A stretch of DNA of 64,000 nucleotides from Bacillus sp. BA3 (GCA_002835675.1 PIZR01000002.1:1341878-1405877); one strand, 5' to 3'. Counted from the first letter of the stretch, positions 8,676 to 18,074 are shown. Notes: generated by a model not told the origin, from the sequence alone. A program made the numbers and translations.

Positions 8676-9704
8676 TTATAGTTGAGCGAATTCAGGCTCC
8701 GCAACTTTTACAAGCTGTTTACCGAGGTTCGTTCCTTTAAACAAACCTAAAAATGCATCAGGCGTGTTTTCGAACCCTTCAATAATCGTTTCTTCATACT
8801 TCAGCTTTCCTTCTTGAAGCCACTTACCTAAATCCGTAGCACCCTCTTGGAATCTAGAGGCATAATTTCCAACTGTGAAACCTTTCATTAGTGCACTCGT
8901 TTTGATCATCGCCGATTGCAGACGCGGTCCTAGATCTTTTCCTTCTGCGTTATACGAGGAAATCGCTCCGCATAATGGTATTCGGGCATTCGTATTCAAA
9001 AGTGTGAAAACAGCATCGGACACCTCGCCGCCCACATTATCGAAATAAACATCGACTCCATCGGGAACAGCATTAGCTAAATCTGCCGCAAAACTATCAC
9101 TTTTATAATTTACGGCTCCATCAAATCCCAGCTCTTTCGTTAAATACTCAAGTTTTTCATCTGAACCAGCGATGCCAACAACCTTCGCACCTTTAATCTT
9201 AGCAATTTGTCCGACTACTGAACCAACTGCTCCAGCCGCTCCTGAAACGACTACCGTTTCACCTTCTTGAGGTTTACCAATATCAAGCAAACCAAAGTAA
9301 GCAGTTAAACCGGTCATTCCAAGAATCCCTAAATGAGTTGTGACCGGAGCCACCTTGGGATCAATCACGCGGATTTCCTTTTCGGTGACAACTGTGTATT
9401 CTGCCCAGTCGATATTCCCAACAACGACATCCCCTTGTTTGAAGGAATTCGATTTGGACTCAACAACTTCAGCAACAACGCCGCCAGTGATGACCTTATT
9501 CAATTTAAATGGAGCAATATATGATTTGGTATCTTGCATTCTGCCACGCATATATGGATCAACAGATAAATATAGTGTACGTACTAAAATCTCATTATCC
9601 TTTGGTGTGGGAACTTCACTCTCAACAAAGTTGAAATCCCCTTTCGATGGCATACCTTTTGGACGGTTTGCCAGGGTGATTATTTGTTGTTTAGTTTGTG
9701 TCAT
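8676..9704 (-). CDS. NADP-dependent oxidoreductase (zinc-free MDR, YfmJ-like)
   Basis: A medium-chain dehydrogenase/reductase without the zinc ligands, about 342 residues, of the YfmJ / leukotriene B4 12-hydroxydehydrogenase-like group that reduces alpha,beta-unsaturated ketones with NADPH. The N-terminal GroES-like domain has YLSVDPYMRGRMQD; the Rossmann domain has GETVVVSGAAGAVGSVVGQ with the AxxGxxG fold; DVYFDNVGG follows. Two adjacent ATGs are possible; the second, seven bases after AGGAGG, is used here. Single gene with a terminator. Confidence 0.9.
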   Translation of the reverse strand: MTQTKQQIITLANRPKGMPSKGDFNFVESEVPTPKDNEILVRTLYLSVDPYMRGRMQDTKSYIAPFKLNKVITGGVVAEVVESKSNSFKQGDVVVGNIDWAEYTVVTEKEIRVIDPKVAPVTTHLGILGMTGLTAYFGLLDIGKPQEGETVVVSGAAGAVGSVVGQIAKIKGAKVVGIAGSDEKLEYLTKELGFDGAVNYKSDSFAADLANAVPDGVDVYFDNVGGEVSDAVFTLLNTNARIPLCGAISSYNAEGKDLGPRLQSAMIKTSALMKGFTVGNYASRFQEGATDLGKWLQEGKLKYEETIIEGFENTPDAFLGLFKGTNLGKQLVKVAEPEFAQL

Positions 9705-9896
9705 CATTGTTCCTCCTTGGTTTGAATACGTAATTTCGAAAAGAAGCGTATCACTGATGAAGTTCATAGGTCAAAGAATATGATTGGTTTTTGCTTCCAT
9801 AACACTCTTATGTAGTCTTTCCTATAAACCCCAAACTTGCTACAGCCTATTATGTCCCATGTTTTTCATTTCAATATACGGTTCACTCCCAGAAAA

Positions 9897-9937
9897 ATTT
9901 AACGGCCTTTCCCCGATTGGATACCGAGAAAAGGCCG
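9897..9937 (-). terminator. Hairpin downstream of mgtE
   Basis: CGGCCTTT/AAAGGCCG stem followed on the minus strand by GTTAAATTTTTC. It is about 150 bases past the mgtE stop and shares its left arm and loop start with the terminator at 8574-8615. The rest of 9780-10080 shows no gene. Confidence 0.65.
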
Positions 9938-10082
9938 CAGCTTAAAACTCTATTTTTATTGTCTGCTTGGCAGATGATCAACCTCCGCACTATCCCGATT
10001 TAAAACATCAGCCTGGACAGTTTGTACTGCAATCATTGAGACTATGTTCGCCCATGAAAAAACTACTAGCTTAATGGATAGT

Positions 10083-11441
10083 CTACATCAATTTTGAAAT
10101 AAACATCGTGGCAATTCCAAAGTAAATAAGTAACGAGAGGATATCATTTAGTGTTGTAATTAGCGGACCAGAAGCAACTGCAGGATCGATGTTGAATTTA
10201 TATAATATCAAAGGAATAATGGTCCCAGCTAAAGTCCCGATAATTAGGGTCATCACTAACGAACTTCCAACCACTAATCCCAGAACGGGATTTCCCTGCC
10301 AAACATAAGCTATGATGGAAATCAATATTCCACAGGTAACGCCTATTATCAATCCAACTTTCAATTCCCGTATAATAAGTCTGGTCACGACTCCTTTATC
10401 CGTATCACTAGTGATTAGGCCCCTTACAACAACAGCTAAAGATTGTGTACCTGTATTTCCAGTCATCCCTGCGATCATCGGCATAAAGAAGGCAAGTGCA
10501 ACAACTTTGGACAATGTTTCTTCAAAACCGCTTATAATGGTTCCAGACACCAATCCGATAAATAAAAGTAGAATAAGCCAGGGAAGCCGACGATATGCGG
10601 CCACGTGCGCCTTCGTATCAAAGTCTATAGCTTTACCGGATGCCGATAATTTTTCAATATCTTCATTCGCTTCCTTAATGACAACATCAATAATATCATC
10701 GACGGTTACAATTCCTAATAACTCATTATTTTTTTCAACTACAGGAATTGCTAAAAAATCATATCGCTCAATAACACGAGCTACCTCTTCTTGGTCTTCA
10801 TAAGCAGTAACCGAGATAACCCGGCTATACATAATATCTTGAATTTTTTCAGATTCATCATTTATTATTAAATCCCGATATGAGACAACACCTACTAATT
10901 TTTTATCATTATCTATTACATAAAGATAATTGATCGTTTCCGAAAACTCCGCAAAGATTTTCAGTTTTTCAACTGATTCACGAACTGTATAATGTTGGGG
11001 GATCCAGACAAAACGGTTTGTCATTATTCGCCCGGCCGTTTCAGGGGGATAATTCATGATGTTTTGAACGATTTTTGATTCTTCTTGTTTCATGCCTGAA
11101 AGAAGTTCTTCAATTTTTTCAGGGGATAGGTCCTCTAACAATGAAGCTAGATCATCATTATCCATTAGATCCATTACATGACCGGATTTCTCTATTCCTA
11201 ATTTACTAAGGATTTTTAATTGATGCACTTTCTCAACTTCTTGAATCAGTTCAGCGATTTGTTCTGAATCAAGTAACAACAAGAAACGTGTATGGTGTTT
11301 TTCTGGTAGCCCCTCAAAAATTCGCGCAATGTCATAAGGTTGGAGTTCTTCTAATATTGCTAAAAATTCATTCTTTTTTCCTTCTTTTAAAACTTTTATG
11401 ATTTGTAAAGTCATTTGATCTTCGGTCAGGACTTTTATCAT
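10083..11441 (-). CDS. mgtE: Magnesium transporter MgtE
   Basis: Mg2+ channel/transporter of about 452 residues. The N-terminal superhelical domain (residues ~1-125, with repeated LLLLDSEQIAELI-type helices) and a pair of CBS domains (~130-255) act as the intracellular Mg2+ sensor. Five membrane helices follow, with the pore signature MPMIAGMTGNTGTQSLAVVV near residues 320-340 and the closing DPAVASGPLITTLNDI. I use the ATG 11 bases after AAGGAG; a GTG four codons upstream has only three bases of spacing. A sigma-A promoter, M-box and leader terminator precede it, so expression should rise when Mg2+ is low. Confidence 0.95.
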   Translation of the reverse strand: MIKVLTEDQMTLQIIKVLKEGKKNEFLAILEELQPYDIARIFEGLPEKHHTRFLLLLDSEQIAELIQEVEKVHQLKILSKLGIEKSGHVMDLMDNDDLASLLEDLSPEKIEELLSGMKQEESKIVQNIMNYPPETAGRIMTNRFVWIPQHYTVRESVEKLKIFAEFSETINYLYVIDNDKKLVGVVSYRDLIINDESEKIQDIMYSRVISVTAYEDQEEVARVIERYDFLAIPVVEKNNELLGIVTVDDIIDVVIKEANEDIEKLSASGKAIDFDTKAHVAAYRRLPWLILLLFIGLVSGTIISGFEETLSKVVALAFFMPMIAGMTGNTGTQSLAVVVRGLITSDTDKGVVTRLIIRELKVGLIIGVTCGILISIIAYVWQGNPVLGLVVGSSLVMTLIIGTLAGTIIPLILYKFNIDPAVASGPLITTLNDILSLLIYFGIATMFISKLM

Positions 11442-11593
11442 CTTGTCACTCACTCCTTTTTAGGGGAGCAAAAAAATATTTCCCTTAAATACTAAGAGTA
11501 AAAAAAATATTTATTCCCCTTCCAAAATCTTGTTTTCATTCACGTGTATGTCGACGTGAATAGTTATCCAAATTCCTCACCCCCAGGAAAAAA

Positions 11594-11621
11594 TAAAAAA
11601 ACCTCCATTACAAATGAAGGT
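11594..11621 (-). terminator. Leader terminator of the M-box (expression platform)
   Basis: ACCTTCATT pairs with AATGGAGGT, followed by seven U residues on the minus strand, between the M-box and mgtE. The M-box 3' end contains GAATGGAGG, which is identical to the right arm of this hairpin and so can compete for its left arm, consistent with transcription-attenuation control. Confidence 0.85.
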
Positions 11622-11710
11622 GTTAAATACGGTATATATGCGTACATTGTCTGGATGACAAATACAAACAGTCGTATAAGACTGAATGACAAATACAAGC
11701 ATAAATCCAG

Positions 11711-11870
11711 TTCCTCCATTCGTAGAGCTTTAGCACTGTGTGGCATAGGACAAAGCCAGCTACATTAAAAACCACCTTATGTCGATGGTTTCTGTTGACC
11801 CATTGGCGTCTTTCGACATTTTTGGGCAGTAGCGTATCTCCTACACAGGAGCCTCACCTAACGAGGATAT
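11711..11870 (-). promoter_or_regulatory. M-box (ykoK leader) magnesium riboswitch
   Basis: The minus strand carries the conserved ykoK-leader blocks in order: TTAGGTGAGGCTCCTGTGT, GGAGATACGCTACTGCCC, AATGTCGAAAGACGCCAATG, GGTCAACAGAAACCATCGAC, ATAAGGTGGTTTTTAATG, and GCTAAAGCTCTACGAATGG. These match the aptamer closely. M-box RNAs compact on binding Mg2+ and stop expression of Mg2+ transporters. It lies between a sigma-A promoter and the attenuator in front of mgtE. Confidence 0.95.
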
Positions 11871-11885
11871 TTAATTTACACATCC

Positions 11886-11914
11886 ACTCTAAAAGAGTTT
11901 CTTTTAGATGTCAA
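11886..11914 (-). promoter_or_regulatory. Sigma-A promoter of the M-box/mgtE transcript
   Basis: TTGACA and TAGAGT are separated by 17 bases on the minus strand, with the -10 about 20 bases before the aptamer. The spacer contains an 8-base inverted repeat CTAAAAGA-GTT-TCTTTTAG (plus strand 11889-11907), which could be an extra operator. Confidence 0.85.
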
Positions 11915-12219
11915 TGTTTGATTCAAATAATTCTAATTTTGACCTAATATCCCGACATTTAAAAAGGTAACGTGAAAACAGCACCGACTTAGGAGCTCTC
12001 GATTAAGACGGTCTGTTCTCTTAATTAAAAAATCCCTCCACAATTGCCACCTTATTTAAAAAGGGACAATGGAAAAATAAACGCAATCATAAGGGAAAAT
12101 ATTGGAAATTGATATTAAAACTTACTTATAATGAAGACGGATATGAATGTCTGAAACAAAAAAAAACATTACATGAAATAGTTTTTATCTCTAATTACTT
12201 TAGAAAGGAAATTGCTCGA

Positions 12220-13551
12220 ATGAAAAAACTTTTGACGATTATATGTATTTTCGTAAGTACTTTTGTATTAATGGTAGGTTGCAGAACCAAGGAGGCGGTA
12301 CAGGTGGAAGAGAATTCAAAGGAAGTGAGCTCATTGAAAGCTATTGAAGGCAGATGGGAGGGAGATATTAAAATTCCAAATCAACCACTTCCAATCATTG
12401 TTCATTTTACGAAGAAAGGTGGAACCATAAGTATTCCTGTACAAGGGTTGAACGATTTCCCCTTAACAAGTGTAAAGTTAAGTAAATCAGACTTGTTTTT
12501 TGATATGAAGATCCAAAATCAGCAAATAACGTTTGATGGTAAAGTAGATCAGAAAAGGATTTCAGGAACATTTGTTCAAAAAGGGCAAAAGTTCCCCTTT
12601 GAATTGGTCAAGAAATCCGATCAGGCAGTTGAAGAAAAAGAATCAGGTGAAATCGTGCAGGCCGACTTAAAGAACGGAACCATTAAAGGCCTTTTAGAAA
12701 CACCAAAAAATGAAGGGCCTTTTCCTGTGATGATTTTAATTGCGGGTTCTGGTCCGACCGATAAAGATGGTAACACCATTGGAAATCCGGGAAAAAATAA
12801 TAGTTTGAAAATGTTAGCCGAGAGTCTTGCAGAAAAAGGTATCGCAAGCATTAGATATGATAAGCGCGGAATTGGTGAAAATATGCAATTGGCAGGAAGA
12901 GAAGCGGACCTGAGATTTGAACAGTATATTGATGATGCAGCTGCCTGGATTCAATTTGCCAAAAAGGATGGCCGTTTTTCCAAAGTCGGCATCATCGGCC
13001 ATAGCGAAGGCTCTTTAATAGGAATGGAAGCAGCTAAGAAAACAGAAACAGACATATTCATTTCATTGGCAGGTCCAGGCGAACCTATTGACCAGGTACT
13101 CATCAAACAGCTTGAAGAGCAACTGACACCGAAGTTATTAACGGAATCGAAAGATATACTGGCAAAGCTTAAACAAGGAAAACAAGTCGAGACTGTCAGT
13201 GCAGATTTGCAGAATGTATTCCGCCCTTCTGTTCAACCTTACATGATTTCTTGGATTCAATATAACCCGATAGAATCAGTAAAGGAACTGAATATCCCTG
13301 TTCTGATCGTAAACGGCAATAGAGACATTCAAGTGCCGGCAACTAACGCAAAAGCGTTACATACGGAAAAAAGCGATTCTGAATTACTTATACTCGAAAA
13401 GATGAATCATGTATTGAAAGAAGCCCCTGCAGATCGAGCGGAAAATTTAGCAACCTATACAAATCCTGAACTACCATTATCCACTGGATTAATTAATGGA
13501 ATCATAGAATTTTTAAACAAAAATGACTTTACCAGTAAAAATAACAATTAA
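12220..13551 (+). CDS. Lipoprotein alpha/beta hydrolase
   Basis: A 443-residue exported hydrolase. The N-terminus is a lipoprotein signal (lipobox LMVGC, Cys21), so it should be anchored outside the membrane. Residues ~40-135 form a small beta-rich domain of the kind found in front of some S9/DUF3887-like hydrolases; residues ~150-435 are an alpha/beta-hydrolase with oxyanion region LIAGSGPTDKDGN, nucleophile elbow GHSEG (Ser262), an Asp in NGNRDIQVP and a His in MNHVLK. Substrate is unknown, probably a carboxylic or acyl ester. The start is the ATG after AGAAAGGA; an upstream ATG in frame lacks a ribosome site. No terminator is obvious. Confidence 0.85.
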   Translation: MKKLLTIICIFVSTFVLMVGCRTKEAVQVEENSKEVSSLKAIEGRWEGDIKIPNQPLPIIVHFTKKGGTISIPVQGLNDFPLTSVKLSKSDLFFDMKIQNQQITFDGKVDQKRISGTFVQKGQKFPFELVKKSDQAVEEKESGEIVQADLKNGTIKGLLETPKNEGPFPVMILIAGSGPTDKDGNTIGNPGKNNSLKMLAESLAEKGIASIRYDKRGIGENMQLAGREADLRFEQYIDDAAAWIQFAKKDGRFSKVGIIGHSEGSLIGMEAAKKTETDIFISLAGPGEPIDQVLIKQLEEQLTPKLLTESKDILAKLKQGKQVETVSADLQNVFRPSVQPYMISWIQYNPIESVKELNIPVLIVNGNRDIQVPATNAKALHTEKSDSELLILEKMNHVLKEAPADRAENLATYTNPELPLSTGLINGIIEFLNKNDFTSKNNN

Positions 13552-13774
13552 GAGTCGTGTCTCCCCGGGTTTGCAAAGATCACCCAAATGATCCTCGTGC
13601 CCCAATATTAAGGTGAATAATCTTTTTAGGTTGTATCATCTTAGCCCTGGGTATCCCATAAGTGTTTGTATTACTAAAAGAAATGAAGATCATTAAGAAT
13701 TTGAATTGAATAGTTTATTGGATGAGTTAAAAGCAAAAGGGTTCTATCTAAAAATTAAAACAAAGTAGATTGAC

Positions 13775-13889
13775 ACGGAAGGTGCGAGACTCCTGCGAAA
13801 AGCGCGTCCAGGGGAGACCCCGCAGGCGCAAGCCGAGGAGGCTCCCGGACCGCCCGCGGAAAGCGAGTGCCTGGAGAGGAAATCGACGT
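13775..13889 (-). repeat. GC-rich Bacillus intergenic repeat
   Basis: A block much richer in G+C than its surroundings (cores GAGACCCCGCAGGCGCAAGC, GAGGAGGCTC, CCGCGGAAAGCGAGTGCCTG), of a kind I recall from intergenic regions of many Bacillus and relatives. It is read on the minus strand relative to the diverged copies at 5027-5151 and 63071-63194. Short self-complementary segments suggest a folded RNA. The rest of 13560-14300 has no gene I can defend. Confidence 0.75.
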
Positions 13890-13921
13890 TCAAATTGTAC
13901 AAATCAAAAAAAACTAAAGAC

Positions 13922-13952
13922 AAAGGGCAGAATAATTCTGCCTTTTGTTTTT
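13922..13952 (+). terminator. Terminator-like hairpin after the GC-rich repeat
   Basis: GGCAGAA pairs with TTCTGCC around a three-base loop and is followed by TTTTGTTTTTT on the plus strand. No plus-strand gene ends nearby, so it may close a transcript that includes the repeat. Confidence 0.5.
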
Positions 13953-14310
13953 TATATTTTCTCCGAGCTACCCTGCCCCGCAGAAACCAGAAAAGCTCCC
14001 TCATATCGAATTTATGGTACAAGCGCTAGTAACTGTGAAGCAAATATTCGGCTGATCCTTCATAAAGTACATACCAAAATCAGTTATTGGATTCCCAAAA
14101 TACACGTGAAATATATTCCATCGAGGTAATAGCTGGAAATATTTTTAACTTAAAATGACTTCAATCATTTAACTGAAGGTTCACCAGGTAAACAATCCTT
14201 TTTCAACAAAATCTTACATCCAGAAAAACAATGGCAGGTAATCTAACAAAGAGGAAGATTTTGTATAAATTCATTAGTATAATTGATGAAATTACAATAA
14301 GAAAGGAAAG

Positions 14311-14442
14311 ATGACTATGAAGATGCTTATACATGCTTTAAAAAGGAATACCACATGTATCCTTGAAATCATTTATCTGTATATACTTTTCTTTTTTTCA
14401 GAGCTACAAACTACTACTGCAAGCTTATTAAAAGTAAAGTAA
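14311..14442 (+). CDS. Small putative membrane protein, 43 residues
   Basis: An ORF with a good ribosome site (GAAAGGAAAG directly upstream) coding for a peptide starting MTMKMLIHALKRN and containing one hydrophobic stretch, IIYLYILFFF, near residues 21-30, flanked by a basic N-terminus. This is the layout of a one-helix membrane peptide. I recognise no family. A TATAAT lies about 35 bases upstream but without a clear -35 element. Confidence 0.4.
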   Translation: MTMKMLIHALKRNTTCILEIIYLYILFFFSELQTTTASLLKVK

Positions 14443-14793
14443 GAACTATGTAATTTAACCCTCTTGTATGAACTTATGTTAAAAAGACCCTCTAGTTCCC
14501 AAACATTCCATAACATTTTTTATTTCATCTGCATAATTAGAACTTTCAACAGTGATAACAGCCAGTTTGCACACTTTGTCTGTGTAAAATCCCTCAAGGG
14601 CAAAATGCAGATCGATATGCAGCTGAACTCCTTTTTCAACAGGCAATGATTATTCTATCTATCCTCCTACCGAGCTACCTTACTAGCCGTGAATGAAAAA
14701 GATCACTTGATAAGGATGTTCCTTACAAGTGAAAAACATAAGTTCACCAAAAAGGGACAAACTGTATTTGAAAAAAGAAAGGAGATGTGAGAC

Positions 14794-14922
14794 ATGACAA
14801 AAAAGTTCAATAAAGGCAGCGGTAACCAAAATTCACCGCAATTACACGGACAAGCTCCTGTTAGTGGGGACAACAGCAAAGGAAATAAAAGAAATAAAGA
14901 TCAGAGCTCTAAATCAGAGTAA
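14794..14922 (+). CDS. Small hydrophilic protein, 42 residues
   Basis: Starts MTKKFNKGSGNQNSPQLHGQ and is rich in Lys, Asn, Ser and Gln with no hydrophobic segment. It has a strong AAAGGAG site nine bases before the ATG, and a perfect 17-base-pair terminator four bases after its stop, which supports real expression. Composition resembles small spore or stress peptides of Bacillus (Ssp-like), but I cannot match it to one. Confidence 0.65.
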   Translation: MTKKFNKGSGNQNSPQLHGQAPVSGDNSKGNKRNKDQSSKSE

Positions 14923-14925
14923 GTA

Positions 14926-14966
14926 AATGAAACAAACCGGTCATATTCAGACCGGTTTGTTTCATT
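14926..14966. terminator. Terminator of the 42-residue protein gene
   Basis: Exact 17-base arms AATGAAACAAACCGGTC with a seven-base loop directly after the stop codon. The symmetric T-rich edges could also end transcripts arriving from the minus-strand SSS operon. Confidence 0.85.
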
Positions 14967-15102
14967 ATCCTGTGTCCACTGGACCAAAGCGTTCCGAACC
15001 GTAAATGGAGTGCTGCAAAACTGCCACCAGAAAAGGTTAATTGGAGGGCATCCGTTTTTCATATTTATATCAAAAGTGAATGTGAAAATCATGTTAAGTT
15101 AG

Positions 15103-16623
15103 CTATTTGATTCTTTTTTGCATTAGGATTTTCTGCTCTACTGTTGATGTCTCCAAATCATCAGTATCTTGATGAGTATAAGTAAAGTTTTTTGTCAACA
15201 GACTGACCACCACCAAAACAACAATGTTAACAAACAGAGCGATAATTCCCACATTCAAGTCTTTAATTGCTTGAGGAAGATAAGGAAACAGTTGTCCAAT
15301 TTTTATATTCCCCAGTTCCATGATGGAAACTAGTACTCCTCCTGTTATTATCCCTGCAAATGCTCCATGTTTGGTTACAAAATTCTTTCTCATCAAACTT
15401 GCGAAAAAGGCAGGAGCAAGTTGTGTAATAAAATTATAGGCGATTAAAGCGAGACTAAAGAGGGTGTTTCCACCTTTAAAGGTCAAGTAAATCCCTACTA
15501 GAGAAATAAGCGGAACCAAATATTTTACCAGTTTTGCAATTTGATTTTCCGTTGCAGATGGAGTGAATACGCTGTATACATTTTTCGCAAGCAATGTTGA
15601 TATAGACATCAACAGCATGGAACTTGGGACTAGAGCGGCTAACACGCCAGTACCACCGATTAAGCCTACAAACCATGGATCAAATTCTTGTTTAGAAAGC
15701 TGCAGCAAGATAAGGTCGGCGTCCCCGCCTTTTAATCCAGGCATCTGTAAGATCGCTGCAAACCCGACAAAAAAGGCAAACAATAAAATCAATTGGTATA
15801 TTGGCATTAGGATTGCATTTTTTCGCAGTGCTTTCTCGCTAGAGGCAGCATAAATAGGAGAAAACCCATGCGGCCACATATAAAATCCAATAGCGCTTAA
15901 TACAACGGTCGATATATACCATGAAACGCTCATTCCCTGATTTGGAAGTATGGTATAGTTCGGCTTTGCCTGTTCAACGGCCTCATACATAGGTTGAAGA
16001 CCGCCATAATAATGAAGTGGGAAATAAACTCCTAAAAATACAACAACGCCAAGAATCAGAATATCCTTCAAAATAGCTGTCCTGGCAGAACCGTGAATAC
16101 CGGAAACCATTACAAAAATGGTAACACCAATTGCTCCAACCCAAATGGCAGCTGTAGAAGAAATGACCCCATAGGATGTTGCAGAAACGATATATCCTAA
16201 ACCCTTCAATTGCAGGACTAAGTAGCAAGTACAAGCTATAACACCTATTACAGCAACAAGCACACCAAGATATGGACTTTGATATTTTTTCACAAAAAAA
16301 TCAGATTGGGAAACTAATTTATGTTTCTTTGCATACCTCCAGATTGCCGGAAATGTCCAATAGGAGATGACTGTAGCCAGACAGCCATATGTCACGATAC
16401 TAAAGATGGAACCACCTTCCCCATAAGCCGAACCACTTGCACCCAAAAAGGTAAAGGTAGTATACATTTCACCTGCGGATAAGAGGAAAATCAATAGGGC
16501 TCCCATTCCGCGACCTCCAACTGACCATTGTTCCAAGTTCATTTCTTTCCCTTTTTTAGCCTGGATACCAATCAAAACGGAAATGACGAAAAAAAACAGG
16601 ATGAAAAAAACGGCAATGTTCAT
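15103..16623 (-). CDS. Sodium:solute symporter (SSS family, YhjB-like)
   Basis: A 506-residue membrane transporter with about 13 hydrophobic helices. Family signs are WSVGGRGMGALLIFLLSAGEMYTTFTF in two pieces at residues 33-59, GSARTAILKDILILG near 175 and LVPSSMLLMSISTLLAKNVY near 325. SSS proteins import a small solute with Na+. It overlaps the DUF3311 gene by four bases (ATGA) and shares an operon with an M20 amidohydrolase, so the likely cargo is an N-acyl or peptide-like compound; the cargo itself is inference. The B. subtilis pair yhjB/yhjC has the same architecture. Confidence 0.9.
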   Translation of the reverse strand: MNIAVFFILFFFVISVLIGIQAKKGKEMNLEQWSVGGRGMGALLIFLLSAGEMYTTFTFLGASGSAYGEGGSIFSIVTYGCLATVISYWTFPAIWRYAKKHKLVSQSDFFVKKYQSPYLGVLVAVIGVIACTCYLVLQLKGLGYIVSATSYGVISSTAAIWVGAIGVTIFVMVSGIHGSARTAILKDILILGVVVFLGVYFPLHYYGGLQPMYEAVEQAKPNYTILPNQGMSVSWYISTVVLSAIGFYMWPHGFSPIYAASSEKALRKNAILMPIYQLILLFAFFVGFAAILQMPGLKGGDADLILLQLSKQEFDPWFVGLIGGTGVLAALVPSSMLLMSISTLLAKNVYSVFTPSATENQIAKLVKYLVPLISLVGIYLTFKGGNTLFSLALIAYNFITQLAPAFFASLMRKNFVTKHGAFAGIITGGVLVSIMELGNIKIGQLFPYLPQAIKDLNVGIIALFVNIVVLVVVSLLTKNFTYTHQDTDDLETSTVEQKILMQKRIK

Positions 16624-16820
16624 CTTGAATCTCCCTTCTGATTAGCAGGATCGAGTAGATAAATAATCCCCATTATACCTGTGGTCAGCACAGACCAAAG
16701 TACAATCCAAAAATGAAAAAATGGCATACCCAGAACATAGGGAGTTACTTTATTTGTAAACAAAGCGCCCACAATAAAGCCAAGAAACGGGATAATTCCG
16801 AGCCAATATATTTTTTTCAA
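16620..16820 (-). CDS. DUF3311 small membrane protein (YhjC-like)
   Basis: A 66-residue protein with two membrane helices (LGIIPFLGFIVGALF and PFFHFWIVLWSVLTTGIMG). DUF3311 proteins are found next to SSS-type symporters and are presumed accessory subunits. The TTG start lies eight bases after GGGGG. Its stop overlaps the symporter start, indicating translational coupling, and it follows the M20 gene by 12 bases. Confidence 0.88.
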   Translation of the reverse strand: MKKIYWLGIIPFLGFIVGALFTNKVTPYVLGMPFFHFWIVLWSVLTTGIMGIIYLLDPANQKGDSR

Positions 16821-16832
16821 ACTCTTAACCCC

Positions 16833-18020
16833 CTAGTAAGTTAGATTTAACATTTTTAAAGTCCCATGAACAAATAACTTCACCCCATTTTGTAGAGCCT
16901 GTTCATCGACTGTAAATTTGGGATGATGGTGAGGATATATAATCCCTTTTTCTTCATTACGAGCTCCTATTCCAATATAAGATCCCGGAACTACTTTTTG
17001 AAAAGCAGAGAAGTCTTCACTTCCCATAATTGGCTTTGAAATTTCTCGACTATCTTCACCAAATATTTCACAGACCGTTTCGTCCATCAATCGGGTAACT
17101 TCTTCATCATTAATGGTAGGAGCATAACCAAACTGATAATCGAATTCATAAGTAGCTCCATGCGCTTCAGTAATCCCTTTTACTATCCGTTCGATAAAAT
17201 TCGGGATTTCTTCCCGCAGTTCCGGATTGAAGCTGCGAACTGATCCACCAATGCTTACCTTACTTGGAATAACATTAATCGCACTTCCCGCATGGAACTG
17301 AGTCACTGAAATCACCAGGGCTTCCTGGGCATCTCGATACCTCGAAACAATGTGCTGGAGATTTGATACAACCTGAGTTCCAATTGCTATGGGATCGACG
17401 GTAAGTTCAGGCTGTGAGGCGTGCCCCCCTTTACCCACCACAGTAATGTTAAAAGTATCAGCTCCAGCCATCACTGGACCGTAACCCAAACTAATTTTCC
17501 CTAAAGGAAGAGTCGACAAGAGATGGGATCCAATGATCATATCCACCCCATCCAGCACACCGGCTCTCACCATTTCTTGAGCTCCACCGGGCGGCAGTTC
17601 CTCAGCATGTTGAAATAAAAAGCGCACCTCCCCTTTAATTTGATCCTTTAACTGTGTAAGAATTTTTGCTGTGCCAAGCAGCATCGCCGTATGCCCATCA
17701 TGTCCGCAAGCATGCATAACTCCTGAATTCTGTGACACAAAGTCAAAATCATTCTCTTCTACAATTGGAAGCGCATCCATATCTGCCCGCAGTGCAATAA
17801 CCTTCCCAGGCTGCTGACCAATCAAACGAGCCATAATACTCGTTTTTGTCGGACGTGAAATTTCCAATTCACCAAAAGTTTGCAGCGTTTCATAAACAAA
17901 TTGTGCTGTTTTTTCCTCCTGAAAAGAAAGCTCCGGATACTTATGTAAATATCTTCTCCAAGCAATCACTTCATCTTTAACAGCCTCGATCAAATCATGA
18001 ATCATTATCGTTTGAGACAT
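16833..18020 (-). CDS. M20 family amidohydrolase (N-acyl amino acid hydrolase type)
   Basis: A 395-residue metal-dependent amidohydrolase of the M20D/IAA-amino-acid-hydrolase group (relatives include AmhX and YkuR). Metal-site segments are MHACGHDGHTAML near residue 103, QHAEELPPGG near 140 and the closing PHHHPKFTVDEQAL near 370; the dimerisation domain begins at KGGHASQPE near residue 198. It cleaves the amide bond of an N-acylated amino acid or similar conjugate in the cytosol. It is first in the operon with DUF3311 and the symporter, suggesting uptake followed by hydrolysis. The ATG follows AAGGAG by nine bases. Confidence 0.9.
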   Translation of the reverse strand: MSQTIMIHDLIEAVKDEVIAWRRYLHKYPELSFQEEKTAQFVYETLQTFGELEISRPTKTSIMARLIGQQPGKVIALRADMDALPIVEENDFDFVSQNSGVMHACGHDGHTAMLLGTAKILTQLKDQIKGEVRFLFQHAEELPPGGAQEMVRAGVLDGVDMIIGSHLLSTLPLGKISLGYGPVMAGADTFNITVVGKGGHASQPELTVDPIAIGTQVVSNLQHIVSRYRDAQEALVISVTQFHAGSAINVIPSKVSIGGSVRSFNPELREEIPNFIERIVKGITEAHGATYEFDYQFGYAPTINDEEVTRLMDETVCEIFGEDSREISKPIMGSEDFSAFQKVVPGSYIGIGARNEEKGIIYPHHHPKFTVDEQALQNGVKLFVHGTLKMLNLTY

Positions 18021-18074
18021 CCACTACAACTCCTTTTTCATTCAATTTACATAACGACCACTAATTTAGGGTAG

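Noticed and set aside
11544..11947. Several ORFs of 60-75 codons on both strands
   Set aside because: They overlap the M-box riboswitch, its terminator and promoter, which account for the conservation.
13631..13768. Short frames ending in YLKIKTK before the GC-rich repeat
   Set aside because: Looks like the tail of a decayed gene, but it is interrupted by a stop at 13694 and I cannot name a family, so no gene is called.
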